Shown in pieces: positions 15,658 through 24,583 of a stretch of DNA of 64,000 nt. A model generated the notes under the pieces. The model was given only the letters and a program-made list of their open reading frames with translations, was not told the origin of the DNA and searched no databases. A program made the position numbers and the translations under genes. Positions within the stretch are counted from its first letter, which is position 1. Each line of letters starts with the position of its first letter. Origin of the DNA: Cupriavidus yeoncheonensis (GTDB lineage: Bacteria > Pseudomonadota > Gammaproteobacteria > Burkholderiales > Burkholderiaceae); NCBI RefSeq assembly GCF_905397275.1, contig NZ_CAJPUY010000025.1, positions 1 through 64,000 of the forward strand, read 5' to 3'.

Positions 15658-16347
15658 ATGAAAACGCTTACCTTCGATATCGACAGCACCCAGGCCCGGG
15701 AAAGCCGCACCTTTACCATCCGCCAGCTCGTGGTCGCGGGCTGGACCGGGCGCGACGTCGCCGCCATGCAGGCCCACATCCGCGAGCTGGAGGAACTGGG
15801 CGTCAAGCGCCCCGCATACACACCGGTCTTCTATCGCGTGGCGGCAGAACGGCTCGGCGCGCCCGGGCAGATCCAGGTCAGCGGCCAGGCCAGCAGCGGC
15901 GAGGCGGAGTTCCTGCTGGTGAAGGATGGCGACGAGGTGCTCGTCGGCATTGCCTCCGACCACACCGACCGCGAGGTGGAGACCTACGGCATCACCGTGT
16001 CCAAGCAGATGTGCGAAAAGCCATGCGCCGCGACGCTGTGGCGCCTGGCCGATGTGGAGGGCCACTGGGATGCGCTGGTGCTGCGCTCGTACGCCACCAT
16101 CGACGGCGATCGCGTGCTGTACCAGGAAGGCCCGGTGTCGGCCATGCGCGCGCCGGCCGATCTCATCGCCCGCTTTGCCGAGCACGGCGGCGAGTTTGCC
16201 GACGGCACGGCCATGCTGTGCGGCACCCTGCCAGCGATCGGTGGCATCCGGCCGGCCGAGCGCTTCGAGATCGAGCTGGAGGACCCGGTCCTGGGCCGCA
16301 CGCTGCGGCACGGGTATGAGGTCGTCTCGCTGCCGGTCCAGGGCTGA
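15658..16347 (+). CDS. DUF2848 family protein
   Basis: 229 residues. Matches the DUF2848 family: RDVAAMQAHIRELEELGVKRP near residue 35-55, FYRVAAERL, the conserved SSGEAEFLLVKDG, a SDHTDRE motif near residue 100, and SKQMCEKPCAATLWR. The function is unknown; the overall pattern recalls fumarylacetoacetate-hydrolase-like proteins, and the conserved SDHTDRE and E residues could bind a metal. Its place between the binding protein and the ATPase genes of an ABC operon, next to a hydroxylase and an amidase, points to a hydrolytic or lyase step in the same pathway. Confidence 0.8.
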   Translation: MKTLTFDIDSTQARESRTFTIRQLVVAGWTGRDVAAMQAHIRELEELGVKRPAYTPVFYRVAAERLGAPGQIQVSGQASSGEAEFLLVKDGDEVLVGIASDHTDREVETYGITVSKQMCEKPCAATLWRLADVEGHWDALVLRSYATIDGDRVLYQEGPVSAMRAPADLIARFAEHGGEFADGTAMLCGTLPAIGGIRPAERFEIELEDPVLGRTLRHGYEVVSLPVQG

Positions 16348-16373
16348 AGCTCCACCTCACCGGAGATCCAGTC

Positions 16374-17150
16374 ATGTCCCATGAAGATCTGATACTCGAA
16401 ACCCGCAGCCTGGCGAAGTCCTTCCGGGGCTTCACGGCGGTGAGCGACGTCAACCTGCGCGTGCGCCGCGGCTCGATCCATGCGCTGATCGGGCCCAACG
16501 GCGCCGGCAAGACCACCTGCTTCAACCTGCTCACCAAATTCCTGGAGCCGACCAAGGGCACCATCCTCTTCAACGGCGTCGATATCACGCGCGAGAAGCC
16601 GGCACAGATCGCGCGCCGCGGCGTGATCCGTTCGTTCCAGATATCGGCCGTGTTCCCGCACCTGACGGTGATGGAGAACGTGCGCATCGGCCTGCAGCGC
16701 CAGCTGGGCACCGCGTATCAGTTCTGGCGCAGCGAGCGTTCGCTCGACGTGCTCAACGACCGCGCCATGGAGCTGCTCGAGCAGGTCGGCCTGACCGAGT
16801 TCGCGCAGACCGTCACGGTGAACCTGCCGTACGGGCGCAAGCGCGCGCTGGAGATCGCCACCACGCTCGCGATGGAACCCGAGCTGATGCTGCTCGACGA
16901 GCCCACCCAGGGCATGGGCCACGAGGACGTGGACCGCGTCACGCAGCTGATCAGGAAGGTCTCGGCGGGCCGCACCATCTTGATGGTGGAGCACAACATG
17001 AACGTGGTGTCGTCGATCGCCGACAAGATCACCGTGCTGCAGCGTGGCGCCATCCTGGCCGAAGGGCCGTATGCGGAGGTGTCGAAAGACCCGCGCGTGA
17101 TGGAAGCCTACATGGGCACCGCCGACGCCGAGTTGCAGGGCGCGCACTGA
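16374..17150 (+). CDS. livG: ABC transporter ATP-binding protein, LivG type
   Basis: 258 residues with Walker A GPNGAGKTT, Q-loop region IRSFQISAVFPHLTVMENV, signature-like LPYGRKRALEIATTLA in place of a canonical LSGGQ, Walker B LMLLDEPTQGMG and the switch His in MVEHNM. Together with the LivF-like subunit it energises the inner-membrane permease pair. It lies 26 bases after the DUF2848 gene. The symbol names the family only; the substrate is inferred not to be leucine. Confidence 0.9.
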   Translation: MSHEDLILETRSLAKSFRGFTAVSDVNLRVRRGSIHALIGPNGAGKTTCFNLLTKFLEPTKGTILFNGVDITREKPAQIARRGVIRSFQISAVFPHLTVMENVRIGLQRQLGTAYQFWRSERSLDVLNDRAMELLEQVGLTEFAQTVTVNLPYGRKRALEIATTLAMEPELMLLDEPTQGMGHEDVDRVTQLIRKVSAGRTILMVEHNMNVVSSIADKITVLQRGAILAEGPYAEVSKDPRVMEAYMGTADAELQGAH

Positions 17151-17163
17151 GGAGGCCACCGAC

Positions 17164-17889
17164 ATGACGACAACCAGCGTACCCGCGCTCGACATCAGGG
17201 ACCTGCACGCCTGGTACGGTGAATCGCACATCCTGCACGGCGTGGACCTGACCGTGAACCGCGGCGAGGTGGTGACGCTGCTGGGCCGCAACGGCGCGGG
17301 CCGCACCACCACGCTGCGCGCGATCATGGGCCTGACGGGCGCGCGCAAGGGCTCGATCCAGGTCAACGGCCACGAGACCATCAGCCTGCCCACGCACAAG
17401 ATCGCGCACTACGGCATCGGCTACTGCCCGGAAGAGCGGGCGATCTTTTCGAGCCTGTCGTGCGAGGAGAACCTGCTGCTGCCACCGGTGCTGAAGGGCG
17501 CCGACAGCAGCAAGGGCATGAGCGAAGCCGAGATCTACGACATGTTCCCCAACCTGAAGGAGCGCCGCCAGAGCCAGGGCACGCGCCTGTCGGGGGGCGA
17601 GCAGCAGATGCTGGCGGTGGGGCGCATCCTGCGCACCGGCGCGAACCTGCTGCTGCTCGACGAGATCTCGGAAGGCCTGGCGCCGGTGATCGTGCAGGCG
17701 CTCGCGCGCATGATCCTGATGCTCAAGAAGAAGGGCTATACGGTGGTGATGGTGGAACAGAACTTCCGCTTCGCCGCGCCGCTGGCCGACCGCTTCTACG
17801 TGATGGAGCACGGCAGCATCGTCGAACGCTTCGCGGCCAGCGAGCTGCAAGCGAAGATGCCGGTGCTGAACGAATTGCTGGGCGTATAG
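17164..17889 (+). CDS. livF: ABC transporter ATP-binding protein, LivF type, Walker A Lys replaced by Arg
   Basis: 241 residues. Signature RLSGGEQQMLAVGRIL, Walker B LLLLDEISEGLAPVI and switch His-equivalent Gln in MVEQNF are present. The P-loop reads GRNGAGRTTT: the lysine that contacts ATP phosphates is Arg (codon CGC). Arg here normally weakens ATP hydrolysis, so one of the two ATPase sites may be impaired. I recall this substitution in other betaproteobacterial LivF proteins, so it may be a tolerated subfamily trait. It begins 13 bases after livG. Confidence 0.9.
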   Translation: MTTTSVPALDIRDLHAWYGESHILHGVDLTVNRGEVVTLLGRNGAGRTTTLRAIMGLTGARKGSIQVNGHETISLPTHKIAHYGIGYCPEERAIFSSLSCEENLLLPPVLKGADSSKGMSEAEIYDMFPNLKERRQSQGTRLSGGEQQMLAVGRILRTGANLLLLDEISEGLAPVIVQALARMILMLKKKGYTVVMVEQNFRFAAPLADRFYVMEHGSIVERFAASELQAKMPVLNELLGV

Positions 17890-17908
17890 CGCCCAAAAGG
17901 GGAGTTCC

Positions 17909-18793
17909 ATGGAGCTGTTCAATATCCCGCTTTCCGCGCTGCTGTCCCAGCTTCTGCTGGGGCTGGTCAACGGCGCGTTCTATGCGATGCTGAGCCTCGG
18001 GCTGGCCGTGATCTTTGGCCTGCTCAATGTCATCAACTTCGCGCACGGCGCACTGTTCATGCTCGGCGCGCTGCTGGCGTGGGCCGGCATGGCCTACGCC
18101 GGGCTCGGTTACTGGGTGATGCTGCTGCTCTCGCCGCTGGTGGTGATGGCGCTTGGCATGCTCATCGAGAAGACGATGCTGCGCTGGCTCTACCGGCTCG
18201 ACCACATCTACGGCCTGCTGCTCACGCTGGGGATCACGCTCGTGATCGAAGGCGCGTTCCGCTCGGCCTATGGTGTGTCGGGCTTGCCGTATGCCCCGCC
18301 AGCCGCGCTGCAAGGCGCGAGCGACCTTGGCTTCATGCGGCTGCCCAACTATCGCGCGTGGGTCGTGGCTGCGTCGCTGGGCGCATGCCTCGGCACGTGG
18401 TACCTGATCGAGAAGACCAGGTTCGGCAGCGTCCTGCGCGCGGGCACCGAGAACCCCAGGGCGGTGGAAGCGTTCGGCGTCAACGTGCCGCTGATGGTGA
18501 CCATGACCTATGGCTTCGGCGTGGCGCTGGCAGCCTTTGCCGGCGTGCTGGCCGCGCCGGTCATGCCGGTCTCGCCGTTGATGGGGCAGAACCTGATCAT
18601 CGTGGTCTTTGCGGTGGTAGTGATCGGCGGCATGGGATCGATCACCGGGTCGATCCTGACCGGCCTCGGCCTGGGGGTGATCGAGGGACTGACCAGGATG
18701 TTCTATCCGGAAGCGTCATCGACCGTGGTGTTCATCATCATGGCGCTGGTGTTGCTGGTGCGGCCGGCCGGGCTGTTCGGAAAGGAGAAATGA
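17909..18793 (+). CDS. livH: ABC transporter permease, LivH type
   Basis: 294 residues, about eight membrane segments. Typical LivH features: LLLGLVNGAFYAMLSLGLAVIFGLLNVINFAHGALFMLGA at the N-terminus, GLLLTLGITLVIEG, TRFGSVLRAGTENPRAVEAFGVN in the cytoplasmic loop that contacts the ATPases, and VVVIGGMGSITGSILTGLGLG. It forms the inner-membrane channel together with the LivM-like protein, whose gene overlaps it by one base. Confidence 0.92.
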   Translation: MELFNIPLSALLSQLLLGLVNGAFYAMLSLGLAVIFGLLNVINFAHGALFMLGALLAWAGMAYAGLGYWVMLLLSPLVVMALGMLIEKTMLRWLYRLDHIYGLLLTLGITLVIEGAFRSAYGVSGLPYAPPAALQGASDLGFMRLPNYRAWVVAASLGACLGTWYLIEKTRFGSVLRAGTENPRAVEAFGVNVPLMVTMTYGFGVALAAFAGVLAAPVMPVSPLMGQNLIIVVFAVVVIGGMGSITGSILTGLGLGVIEGLTRMFYPEASSTVVFIIMALVLLVRPAGLFGKEK

Positions 18794-19818
18794 TGCGTGA
18801 ACCCTCGATGACTGCAGTCGTGCTGCAGCCGCGCGCGCCGGCCTGGCGCATGCCGAAGACGGCCCTGTACGGCCTGCTCCTGCTTGGCCTGCTGGCCGCG
18901 CCGTTGGCCGGCGCCTATCCGGTGTTCGTGCTGAAGGTGCTTTGCTTCGCGCTGTTTGCGTGTGCGTTCAACCTGCTGATCGGCTATGCGGGCTTGCTCT
19001 CGTTCGGGCATGCCGCGTTCCTCGGCGGCGCCGGCTATGCCGCGGGACAAGCCATGAAAGCGTGGGGCGTGACGCCGGAGTTCGGCCTGCTCCTGGGCAC
19101 GGGGACGGGCGCGCTGATCGGGCTGGCAATGGGCGCGCTGGCCATTCGGCGCCAGGGCATCTACTTCTCGATGATCACGCTGGCGCTCGCGCAGATGCTG
19201 TACTTCCTGTGCCTGCAGGCGCCGTTCACGGGCGGCGAGGACGGGCTGCAAGGCATCCCGCGCGGCAGGCTGTTCGGCGTGTTGTCGCTGGAAGGCGATC
19301 TCACCCTGTACTACGTAGTGCTGGCCATCGTGGTGGCAGCGTTCGCCTTGATCGTGCGCACGGTGCATTCGCCGTTCGGCCAGATCCTGAAGGCGATCAA
19401 GGAGAACGAGCCGCGCGCGGTCTCGCTCGGCTATGACGTCGACCGCTTCAAGCTCGCGGCGTTCGTGCTCTCGGCGGCGCTGTCGGGGCTGGCTGGATCG
19501 CTGAAGGCACTCGTGCTTGGCTTCGAGACGCTGACGGACGTTCACTGGTCGATGTCCGGCGCGGTGATCCTGATGACGCTGGTCGGCGGGCTCGGCACGC
19601 TTTCCGGCCCCGTCGTCGGCGCGTTCGTGATCGTGGCGCTGGAGAACAAGCTCGGGGATATTGGCAATTACCTTGCGGCGGCGACTGGCGTCGACTGGTT
19701 CAATGGACTGGGCGAATCGGTATCGATGGTGACGGGCCTGATCTTCGTCCTGTGCGTGCTGATGTTCCGCAAGGGCATCGTCGGACAGTTTGCCGGGCGA
19801 GCGCGGAAAGGCGGCTGA
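18793..19818 (+). CDS. livM: ABC transporter permease, LivM type
   Basis: 341 residues; the ATG at 18793 overlaps the livH stop (TGATG) and has AAAGGAG five bases upstream. Membrane segments include NLLIGYAGLLSFGHAAFLGG and RQGIYFSMITLALAQMLYF; the ATPase-contact loop is SPFGQILKAIKENEPRAVSLGYD. Last gene of the ten-gene uptake and degradation operon; the next gene is convergent. The C-terminus is basic and ends shortly after the last membrane span. Confidence 0.92.
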   Translation: MREPSMTAVVLQPRAPAWRMPKTALYGLLLLGLLAAPLAGAYPVFVLKVLCFALFACAFNLLIGYAGLLSFGHAAFLGGAGYAAGQAMKAWGVTPEFGLLLGTGTGALIGLAMGALAIRRQGIYFSMITLALAQMLYFLCLQAPFTGGEDGLQGIPRGRLFGVLSLEGDLTLYYVVLAIVVAAFALIVRTVHSPFGQILKAIKENEPRAVSLGYDVDRFKLAAFVLSAALSGLAGSLKALVLGFETLTDVHWSMSGAVILMTLVGGLGTLSGPVVGAFVIVALENKLGDIGNYLAAATGVDWFNGLGESVSMVTGLIFVLCVLMFRKGIVGQFAGRARKGG

Positions 19819-19867
19819 CCGGTTGCTGCTGGCAAGGGGGAGTTGCTGCGGGGGAGTTGCCGCGGCC

Positions 19868-21736
19868 TCACGCCCGCCTGACGCCCTTGTCGAGCAGCAA
19901 CGCGGTGTTGACCAGCGCGATATGAGACAGCGCCTGCGGGAAGTTTCCGGCCATGCGGCGCGTGGCCGGATCATATTCCTCGGACAGCAGGCCGACATCG
20001 TTGCGCAGCAGGAGCAGGCGCTCGAACAGTTCGCATGCCTGCTGCCGGCGGCCGGCCACGGCATAGGCGTCGGCGAGCCAGAAGCTGCAGGCGACGAAGG
20101 TCGGTTCGTCGCCGGGCAGCCCGTCTGCCGTGCGGGACGGCAGGTACCGGCGCACCAGCCCGTCGGCGAGCAGTTCTTCTTCGACGGCCCGGATCGTGCC
20201 GAGCATGCGCGGGTCCTTGCCGTCGACGAAGCCCACGATCGGCAGCAGGAGCAGGCTGGCGTCGGTCGTGCTGCCGCCGTAGACCTGCACGAAGCTGTTG
20301 CGCTTGCGGTTGAAGCCGTTGGCCAGCACGTCGGCGTGAATAGTGTCCCGCACCGTGCGCCAGTGCGACGCCGAGGCCGGCCAGTCATGCATTTCGATGG
20401 TCTTGATGGCCCGGTCCAGCGCGACCCAGGCCATGACCTTGGAGAAGGTAAACGGCTGCCGCCCGCCGCGCACTTCCCAGATGCCCTCGTCGGGCTGTTG
20501 CCAGATCGCGGCAAGGTGGTTGACCAGCGAGCGCTGCAACGCCCACGAGTCCGGATCGCGGGGCAGGCCGCCAAGGCGCGCCTGGTACAGCGCGTCCATG
20601 ACTTCGCCATAGACGTCGAGCTGGAGCTGGGTCGCGGCAAGGTTGCCGACGCGTACCGGGCTGGCGCCCTTGTACCCCGGCAGCCAGTCCAGTTCCCATT
20701 CCCACAGGCGCCGCTCGCCGCCGACGCCATACATGATCTGGGCCTGCTCGGGGCTGCCGGCGACCGCGCGGGTGAGCCAGGCCCGCCAGGCCTGGGCTTC
20801 GTCGTAGTAGCCGGCGGCCATGAGCGCCAGCAGGGTCCCGGTCGCGTCGCGCAGCCAGCAGTAGCGGTAGTCCCAGTTGCGTACGCCGCCCGGTGCTTCG
20901 GGCAGGGATGTGGTCGGCGCCGCGACCAGCCCGCCGGTCGGCCAGTAGGTAAGGGCCTTGAGGGTGAGCAGCGAACGCCTGACCGGCCCCCTCCAGTCAC
21001 CGCCGGCCTCGCACCGTTCGGACCAGTCTCGCCACCAGCGGTCCGTGCGTTCGAGTTCCTGCAGTGCATCGAGCGGGGGTGGAGCGGCGAGGTGCGAGGG
21101 ACTATAGGTCAGTACGAATGGCTTGACCTCGCCGGCCTCTATCGTGAACTCGCAGGTCGTGGCGAGGTCCTTTCCGCGCAATGGCTCGGGCGCGCGCAAG
21201 ACGGCCATGGCGGGGCCCGCCACGGCGCGGATGCCATTGCCTTGTTCGAGCCGGGTCACCCATGGCACCGTCGCGCCGTAGTCGAAGCGCAGCGTCAGGT
21301 CCATCTTCATGTCGAGCTTGCCGCTACGGCCGCAAACGATCCGGACAACATCAGAACGCTCGCCGGAGTTGGCCATGCCGTGGCGGATCGGCATGAAGTC
21401 GATCACGGTGACGACGCCTTCCGGATGGACAAAGACGGTTTCGAGCACCAGGCTGCCGGGCCGGTAGTGGCGCCGGCTCCTGCCGCCGCGACCAGCCGGT
21501 GCGATGCGCCAGCGTCCGTGATCGCGCGTGCCCAGCAGCGCGGCCAGGCACGCGGCGGAGTCGAAGCGCGGCAGGCACAGCCAGTCGATGCTGCCGTCAC
21601 GGCAGACCAGTGCAGCCGTTTCGCAATCGCCGATCAGTGCGTAGTCCTCGATCAAAGCAGCCACGGCGGTCCTGAGTCGTATCGGTGGCTCGTGGGGCAG
21701 GCGTCTGCGCTGCCGCGCGGGAATGGCACCGGCCAA
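19868..21736 (-). CDS. Glycoside hydrolase family 15 protein (glucoamylase/trehalase-like)
   Basis: About 622 residues counted from a TTG at 21736; the true start is uncertain because no good ribosome site is visible and similarity begins near IEDYALIGDCETAALVCRDGSIDWLC. The N-terminal beta-sandwich is followed by an (alpha/alpha)6 barrel with NWDYRYCWLRDA, PDEGIWEVRGG (general acid Glu, about residue 417) and LLSEEYDP (general base, residues 586-587). GH15 enzymes release glucose from alpha-glucans or split trehalose. No signal peptide is apparent, so it should act on cytoplasmic glycogen or trehalose. It stands alone with no other glycogen gene next to it. Confidence 0.9.
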   Translation of the reverse strand: MAGAIPARQRRRLPHEPPIRLRTAVAALIEDYALIGDCETAALVCRDGSIDWLCLPRFDSAACLAALLGTRDHGRWRIAPAGRGGRSRRHYRPGSLVLETVFVHPEGVVTVIDFMPIRHGMANSGERSDVVRIVCGRSGKLDMKMDLTLRFDYGATVPWVTRLEQGNGIRAVAGPAMAVLRAPEPLRGKDLATTCEFTIEAGEVKPFVLTYSPSHLAAPPPLDALQELERTDRWWRDWSERCEAGGDWRGPVRRSLLTLKALTYWPTGGLVAAPTTSLPEAPGGVRNWDYRYCWLRDATGTLLALMAAGYYDEAQAWRAWLTRAVAGSPEQAQIMYGVGGERRLWEWELDWLPGYKGASPVRVGNLAATQLQLDVYGEVMDALYQARLGGLPRDPDSWALQRSLVNHLAAIWQQPDEGIWEVRGGRQPFTFSKVMAWVALDRAIKTIEMHDWPASASHWRTVRDTIHADVLANGFNRKRNSFVQVYGGSTTDASLLLLPIVGFVDGKDPRMLGTIRAVEEELLADGLVRRYLPSRTADGLPGDEPTFVACSFWLADAYAVAGRRQQACELFERLLLLRNDVGLLSEEYDPATRRMAGNFPQALSHIALVNTALLLDKGVRRA

Positions 21737-21983
21737 TGCGCCGGCCGGGCCGCCTACCTTGTTGGAGGCTCGCGCGATGTCATGGTTCCGGTACCTTGCG
21801 ATGACTGCGCGGGGCCACTCCGCAAGCTGGCCGTGCCATGCGTGCGTTACATTGCGCGCCGCGAGTCACAGTGCCGGCGGCCGATTCCTTGTGCCTGAGC
21901 GTGACCGCGCGGCCGTCGCGGGCATGCCGTGCCCGCGACTGCCGGATGGGCAGTTGGGGCCTTTCGCGCCGGGCTGGCCGCGC

Positions 21984-23402
21984 TCAGATGACCTTGGCGG
22001 GGTTCATCAGGCCCTGCGGGTCCAGCGCCTGCTTGATCGCGCGCATCATGGCCAGTTCCACCTCGCTCTTGTAGAGGCGGTTCTCCTCGCGCTTGAGCTG
22101 GCCCAGGCCATGCTCGGCGGAGATCGAGCCGCCGTGCGAATGCACGCTGTCATGGACGATGCGGTTGACGGCGTCCTGGTTGCCCAGGAACGCGTCGTGG
22201 TCCTCGCCGGCCGGAGGCGACACGTTGTAGTGCACGTTGCCGTCGCCGAGGTGGCCGAAGGTCACCATGCGGGCGCCCGGGAACGACACCTGGAGCAGCG
22301 CGTCGGTGGTCTCGATGAAATCGGCCACGCGCGACACCGGCACGGCAATGTCATGCTTGATGTTCTTGCCTTCCTCGACCTGCGCGAGCGGAATGTGTTC
22401 GCGCAGGTTCCAGAAATCGCGCGACTGCTGCACGGATTCCGCCACCGCGGCGTCGGCGACGACGCCGGCATTGAAGGCGACCTGCATCAGTTTTTCGAAG
22501 ATGGCGCGCGCATGGTCCTCGCCTTCGCTGTCGGAAAGCTCTATCAGCACGAGCTGCGGATGCACCTCGGCAAACGGGTAGCGCAGCTGCGGAAAATGCG
22601 TGGTGACGAGTTGCATGCTCATCGCCGACATCAGCTCGAAGCCCGTCAGCATGGCCCCTGCGTGGGACTGGGCGATGGCAAGCAGCGCCAGCGCCGCGCG
22701 CGGGCTTGCCACGGCGGCCAGCGCGGTGACGCTGGCACGCGGCAGCGGGAACAGCTTCATGACCGCGGCCGTGATGATGCCGAGCGTGCCTTCCGCGCCG
22801 ATGAACAGGTCGCGCAGGTCATAGCCGGTGTTGTCCTTGCGCAGTCCGCGCAGGCCATGCCAGATCTCGCCACTGGGCGTCACGACTTCGAGCCCGAGGC
22901 ATAGCTCGCGCGTATTGCCATAGCGCAGCACCGCGGTGCCGCCCGCATTCGTGGAGAGGTTGCCGCCGATGGTGCAGCTGCCCTCGGCCGCCAGGCTCAG
23001 CGGAAACAGCCGGCCATGTTCGTGCGCCACATCCTGCAGGTGTTGCAGGACCACCCCGGCATCCACCGTCACCGTGTTGTTGAGCGGGTCGACCTGCCGC
23101 ACGCGGTTCAGCCGCTGCAGCGAAATCACCACGGAATCCATCGTGGCCGGCGTTGCGCCGCCGCACAGGCCGGTATTGCCGCCCTGCGGCACCACGGCGA
23201 TCTGGTGCGCATGGCAGGCATGGACAGCGGCCGCCACTTCCTCGGTATTGCCCGGGCGCAGCACGGCGATGGCGTCGCCGGTGTAGCGCTTGCGCCAGTC
23301 CGTCAGGAAGGGCGCCTTGTCGGCGGCGTCGGTCAGCACATGCTGGGGACCGAGTGCGGCACGGCAGAGGTCAAGGAAGGAGTCGTGGTGCGGAGCAGGC
23401 AT
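21984..23402 (-). CDS. FAD-linked 2-hydroxyacid dehydrogenase (GlcD/D-lactate dehydrogenase-like)
   Basis: 472 residues. The FAD-binding PCMH domain runs from about residue 35 (AVLRPGNTEEVAAAVHAC, PQGGNTGLCGGATP, GSCTIGGNLSTNAGGTAVLRYGNTRE, IGAEGTLGIIT). The FAD-oxidase C-terminal domain has GHLGDGNVHYNV and the catalytic-type SISAEHGLGQLKRE. It oxidises a D-2-hydroxy acid (lactate, glycolate or 2-hydroxyglutarate) and passes electrons to ETF or quinone; the sequence does not settle which. It is followed by the DUF2069 and wrbA genes on the same strand. Confidence 0.9.
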   Translation of the reverse strand: MPAPHHDSFLDLCRAALGPQHVLTDAADKAPFLTDWRKRYTGDAIAVLRPGNTEEVAAAVHACHAHQIAVVPQGGNTGLCGGATPATMDSVVISLQRLNRVRQVDPLNNTVTVDAGVVLQHLQDVAHEHGRLFPLSLAAEGSCTIGGNLSTNAGGTAVLRYGNTRELCLGLEVVTPSGEIWHGLRGLRKDNTGYDLRDLFIGAEGTLGIITAAVMKLFPLPRASVTALAAVASPRAALALLAIAQSHAGAMLTGFELMSAMSMQLVTTHFPQLRYPFAEVHPQLVLIELSDSEGEDHARAIFEKLMQVAFNAGVVADAAVAESVQQSRDFWNLREHIPLAQVEEGKNIKHDIAVPVSRVADFIETTDALLQVSFPGARMVTFGHLGDGNVHYNVSPPAGEDHDAFLGNQDAVNRIVHDSVHSHGGSISAEHGLGQLKREENRLYKSEVELAMMRAIKQALDPQGLMNPAKVI

Positions 23403-23421
23403 GTCGTGTCCTGGAATGCGG

Positions 23422-23850
23422 CTACTTGCCGGCGGTTCTGCCGGAGGGATCGGTCTTTGCCGCCCTGGCGCGGCGCTTGTACGGGCGCAGGTAAAAGACG
23501 GTGCTGAAGAAGTACAGCAGCGTCAGCGCGACCTCGATCCAGGCCAGCGTCGAAGACGGCGCGCGGTCGCTGGTGGCGCGCACGATGCCTTCGGTGAAGA
23601 ACAGCAGGATCAGCATCGACGACCACTGCATGGTGTAGCGGTTGCGCGTCAGCACGCCGCGCAGCGGCAGCAGCAGGGGCAGGAACTTGATGACCAGCCA
23701 CGACCCGCCGGGCCGCAGAGGTGCCAGGAACCATTCCCACGCAATGCACAGCACCATCAGCGCGACCAGGCTGCCCACGCTCAGGCGGTACAGCGCGGTG
23801 TTGTGCAGGGCGCTGTCGCTGCTGTTGCTGTCGGCCGGCGCGGCGGTCAT
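23422..23850 (-). CDS. DUF2069 small membrane protein
   Basis: 142 residues with about four hydrophobic segments (SVGSLVALMVLCIAWEWFL, FLPLLLPLRGVL, MQWSSMLILLFFTEGIVRA and WIEVALTLLYFFSTVFYL) and a basic tail YKRRARAAKTDPSGRTAGK. This is the DUF2069 family, commonly found next to wrbA in betaproteobacteria. The function is unknown. Its ATG overlaps the wrbA stop by four bases, so translation is coupled. Confidence 0.85.
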   Translation of the reverse strand: MTAAPADSNSSDSALHNTALYRLSVGSLVALMVLCIAWEWFLAPLRPGGSWLVIKFLPLLLPLRGVLTRNRYTMQWSSMLILLFFTEGIVRATSDRAPSSTLAWIEVALTLLYFFSTVFYLRPYKRRARAAKTDPSGRTAGK

Positions 23851-24449
23851 GCGCGGTCTCCCGCCAGGCGCAACGCGGCTTCGGCCAGCCGCTTGCCCAT
23901 GGCGATGGCCAGGGCGGCTTCGTCATCGGTGACCGGGCCGCGATTGTCGCCGTGCGCATGGTGGCTCGGGCCGTAGGGCGTGCCGCCGGCCGTGGTCGTC
24001 ATCAGCGCCTTCTCGGAATAGGGCAGGCCCATGATCAGCATGCCGTGGTGGAGCAGCGGCAGCATCATCGACAGCAAGGTGGTTTCCTGGCCCCCATGCA
24101 GGCTGCCGGTGGCCGTGAATACGCAGGCCGGCTTGCCCGTGAGCGTGCCCGACAGCCACTGGGCGACCGTGCCATCGAGGAAGTACTTCATCGGCGCGGC
24201 CATGTTGCCGAAGCGCGTGGGGCTGCCGAGTGCCAGGCCGGCGCACTCCTCCAGGTCGCGCAGTTCGACATAGGGCGGTCCATCGCCCGGGATATCCGGC
24301 GCGGTGGCCTCGCATACGGTGGAGACTGGCGGCACCGTGCGCAGGCGCGCCTGCGCGCCGGGAACGCGGTCAATGCCGGTGGCGATGAGTTCTGCCAGCT
24401 TGCGGGTGCTGCCGTGGCGGCTGTAGTACAGGACGAGGATGTCGGTCAT
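23847..24449 (-). CDS. wrbA: NAD(P)H:quinone oxidoreductase, WrbA type
   Basis: 200 residues with the flavodoxin-like FMN loop LVLYYSRHGSTRKLAELIATG, the WrbA-typical LALGSPTRFGNMAAPMKYFLDGT, FTATGSLHGGQETTLLSMMLPLLHHGM and GTPYGPSHHA. It reduces quinones by two electrons with NAD(P)H and limits oxidative stress. It is divergent from a YihY-type membrane protein gene, with a 134-base control region between. Confidence 0.92.
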   Translation of the reverse strand: MTDILVLYYSRHGSTRKLAELIATGIDRVPGAQARLRTVPPVSTVCEATAPDIPGDGPPYVELRDLEECAGLALGSPTRFGNMAAPMKYFLDGTVAQWLSGTLTGKPACVFTATGSLHGGQETTLLSMMLPLLHHGMLIMGLPYSEKALMTTTAGGTPYGPSHHAHGDNRGPVTDDEAALAIAMGKRLAEAALRLAGDRA

Positions 24450-24583
24450 GGGGCGGGGTGGCGGGCCGTGCCGGGGAAGTTCGGCATGGGGCCCGGAACA
24501 ATCCGCGTATTATAGTTGTGCCCCCGCCACCTCGGCGGGACCCGCCCGATCGCCATCATCACCACACAGGAGTCCCTCGCAGC

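Noticed and set aside
18703..21069. Long minus-strand open frame spanning livM and part of the GH15 gene
   Set aside because: Crosses a gene boundary antisense to livM and out of frame with GH15; composition typical of chance frames.
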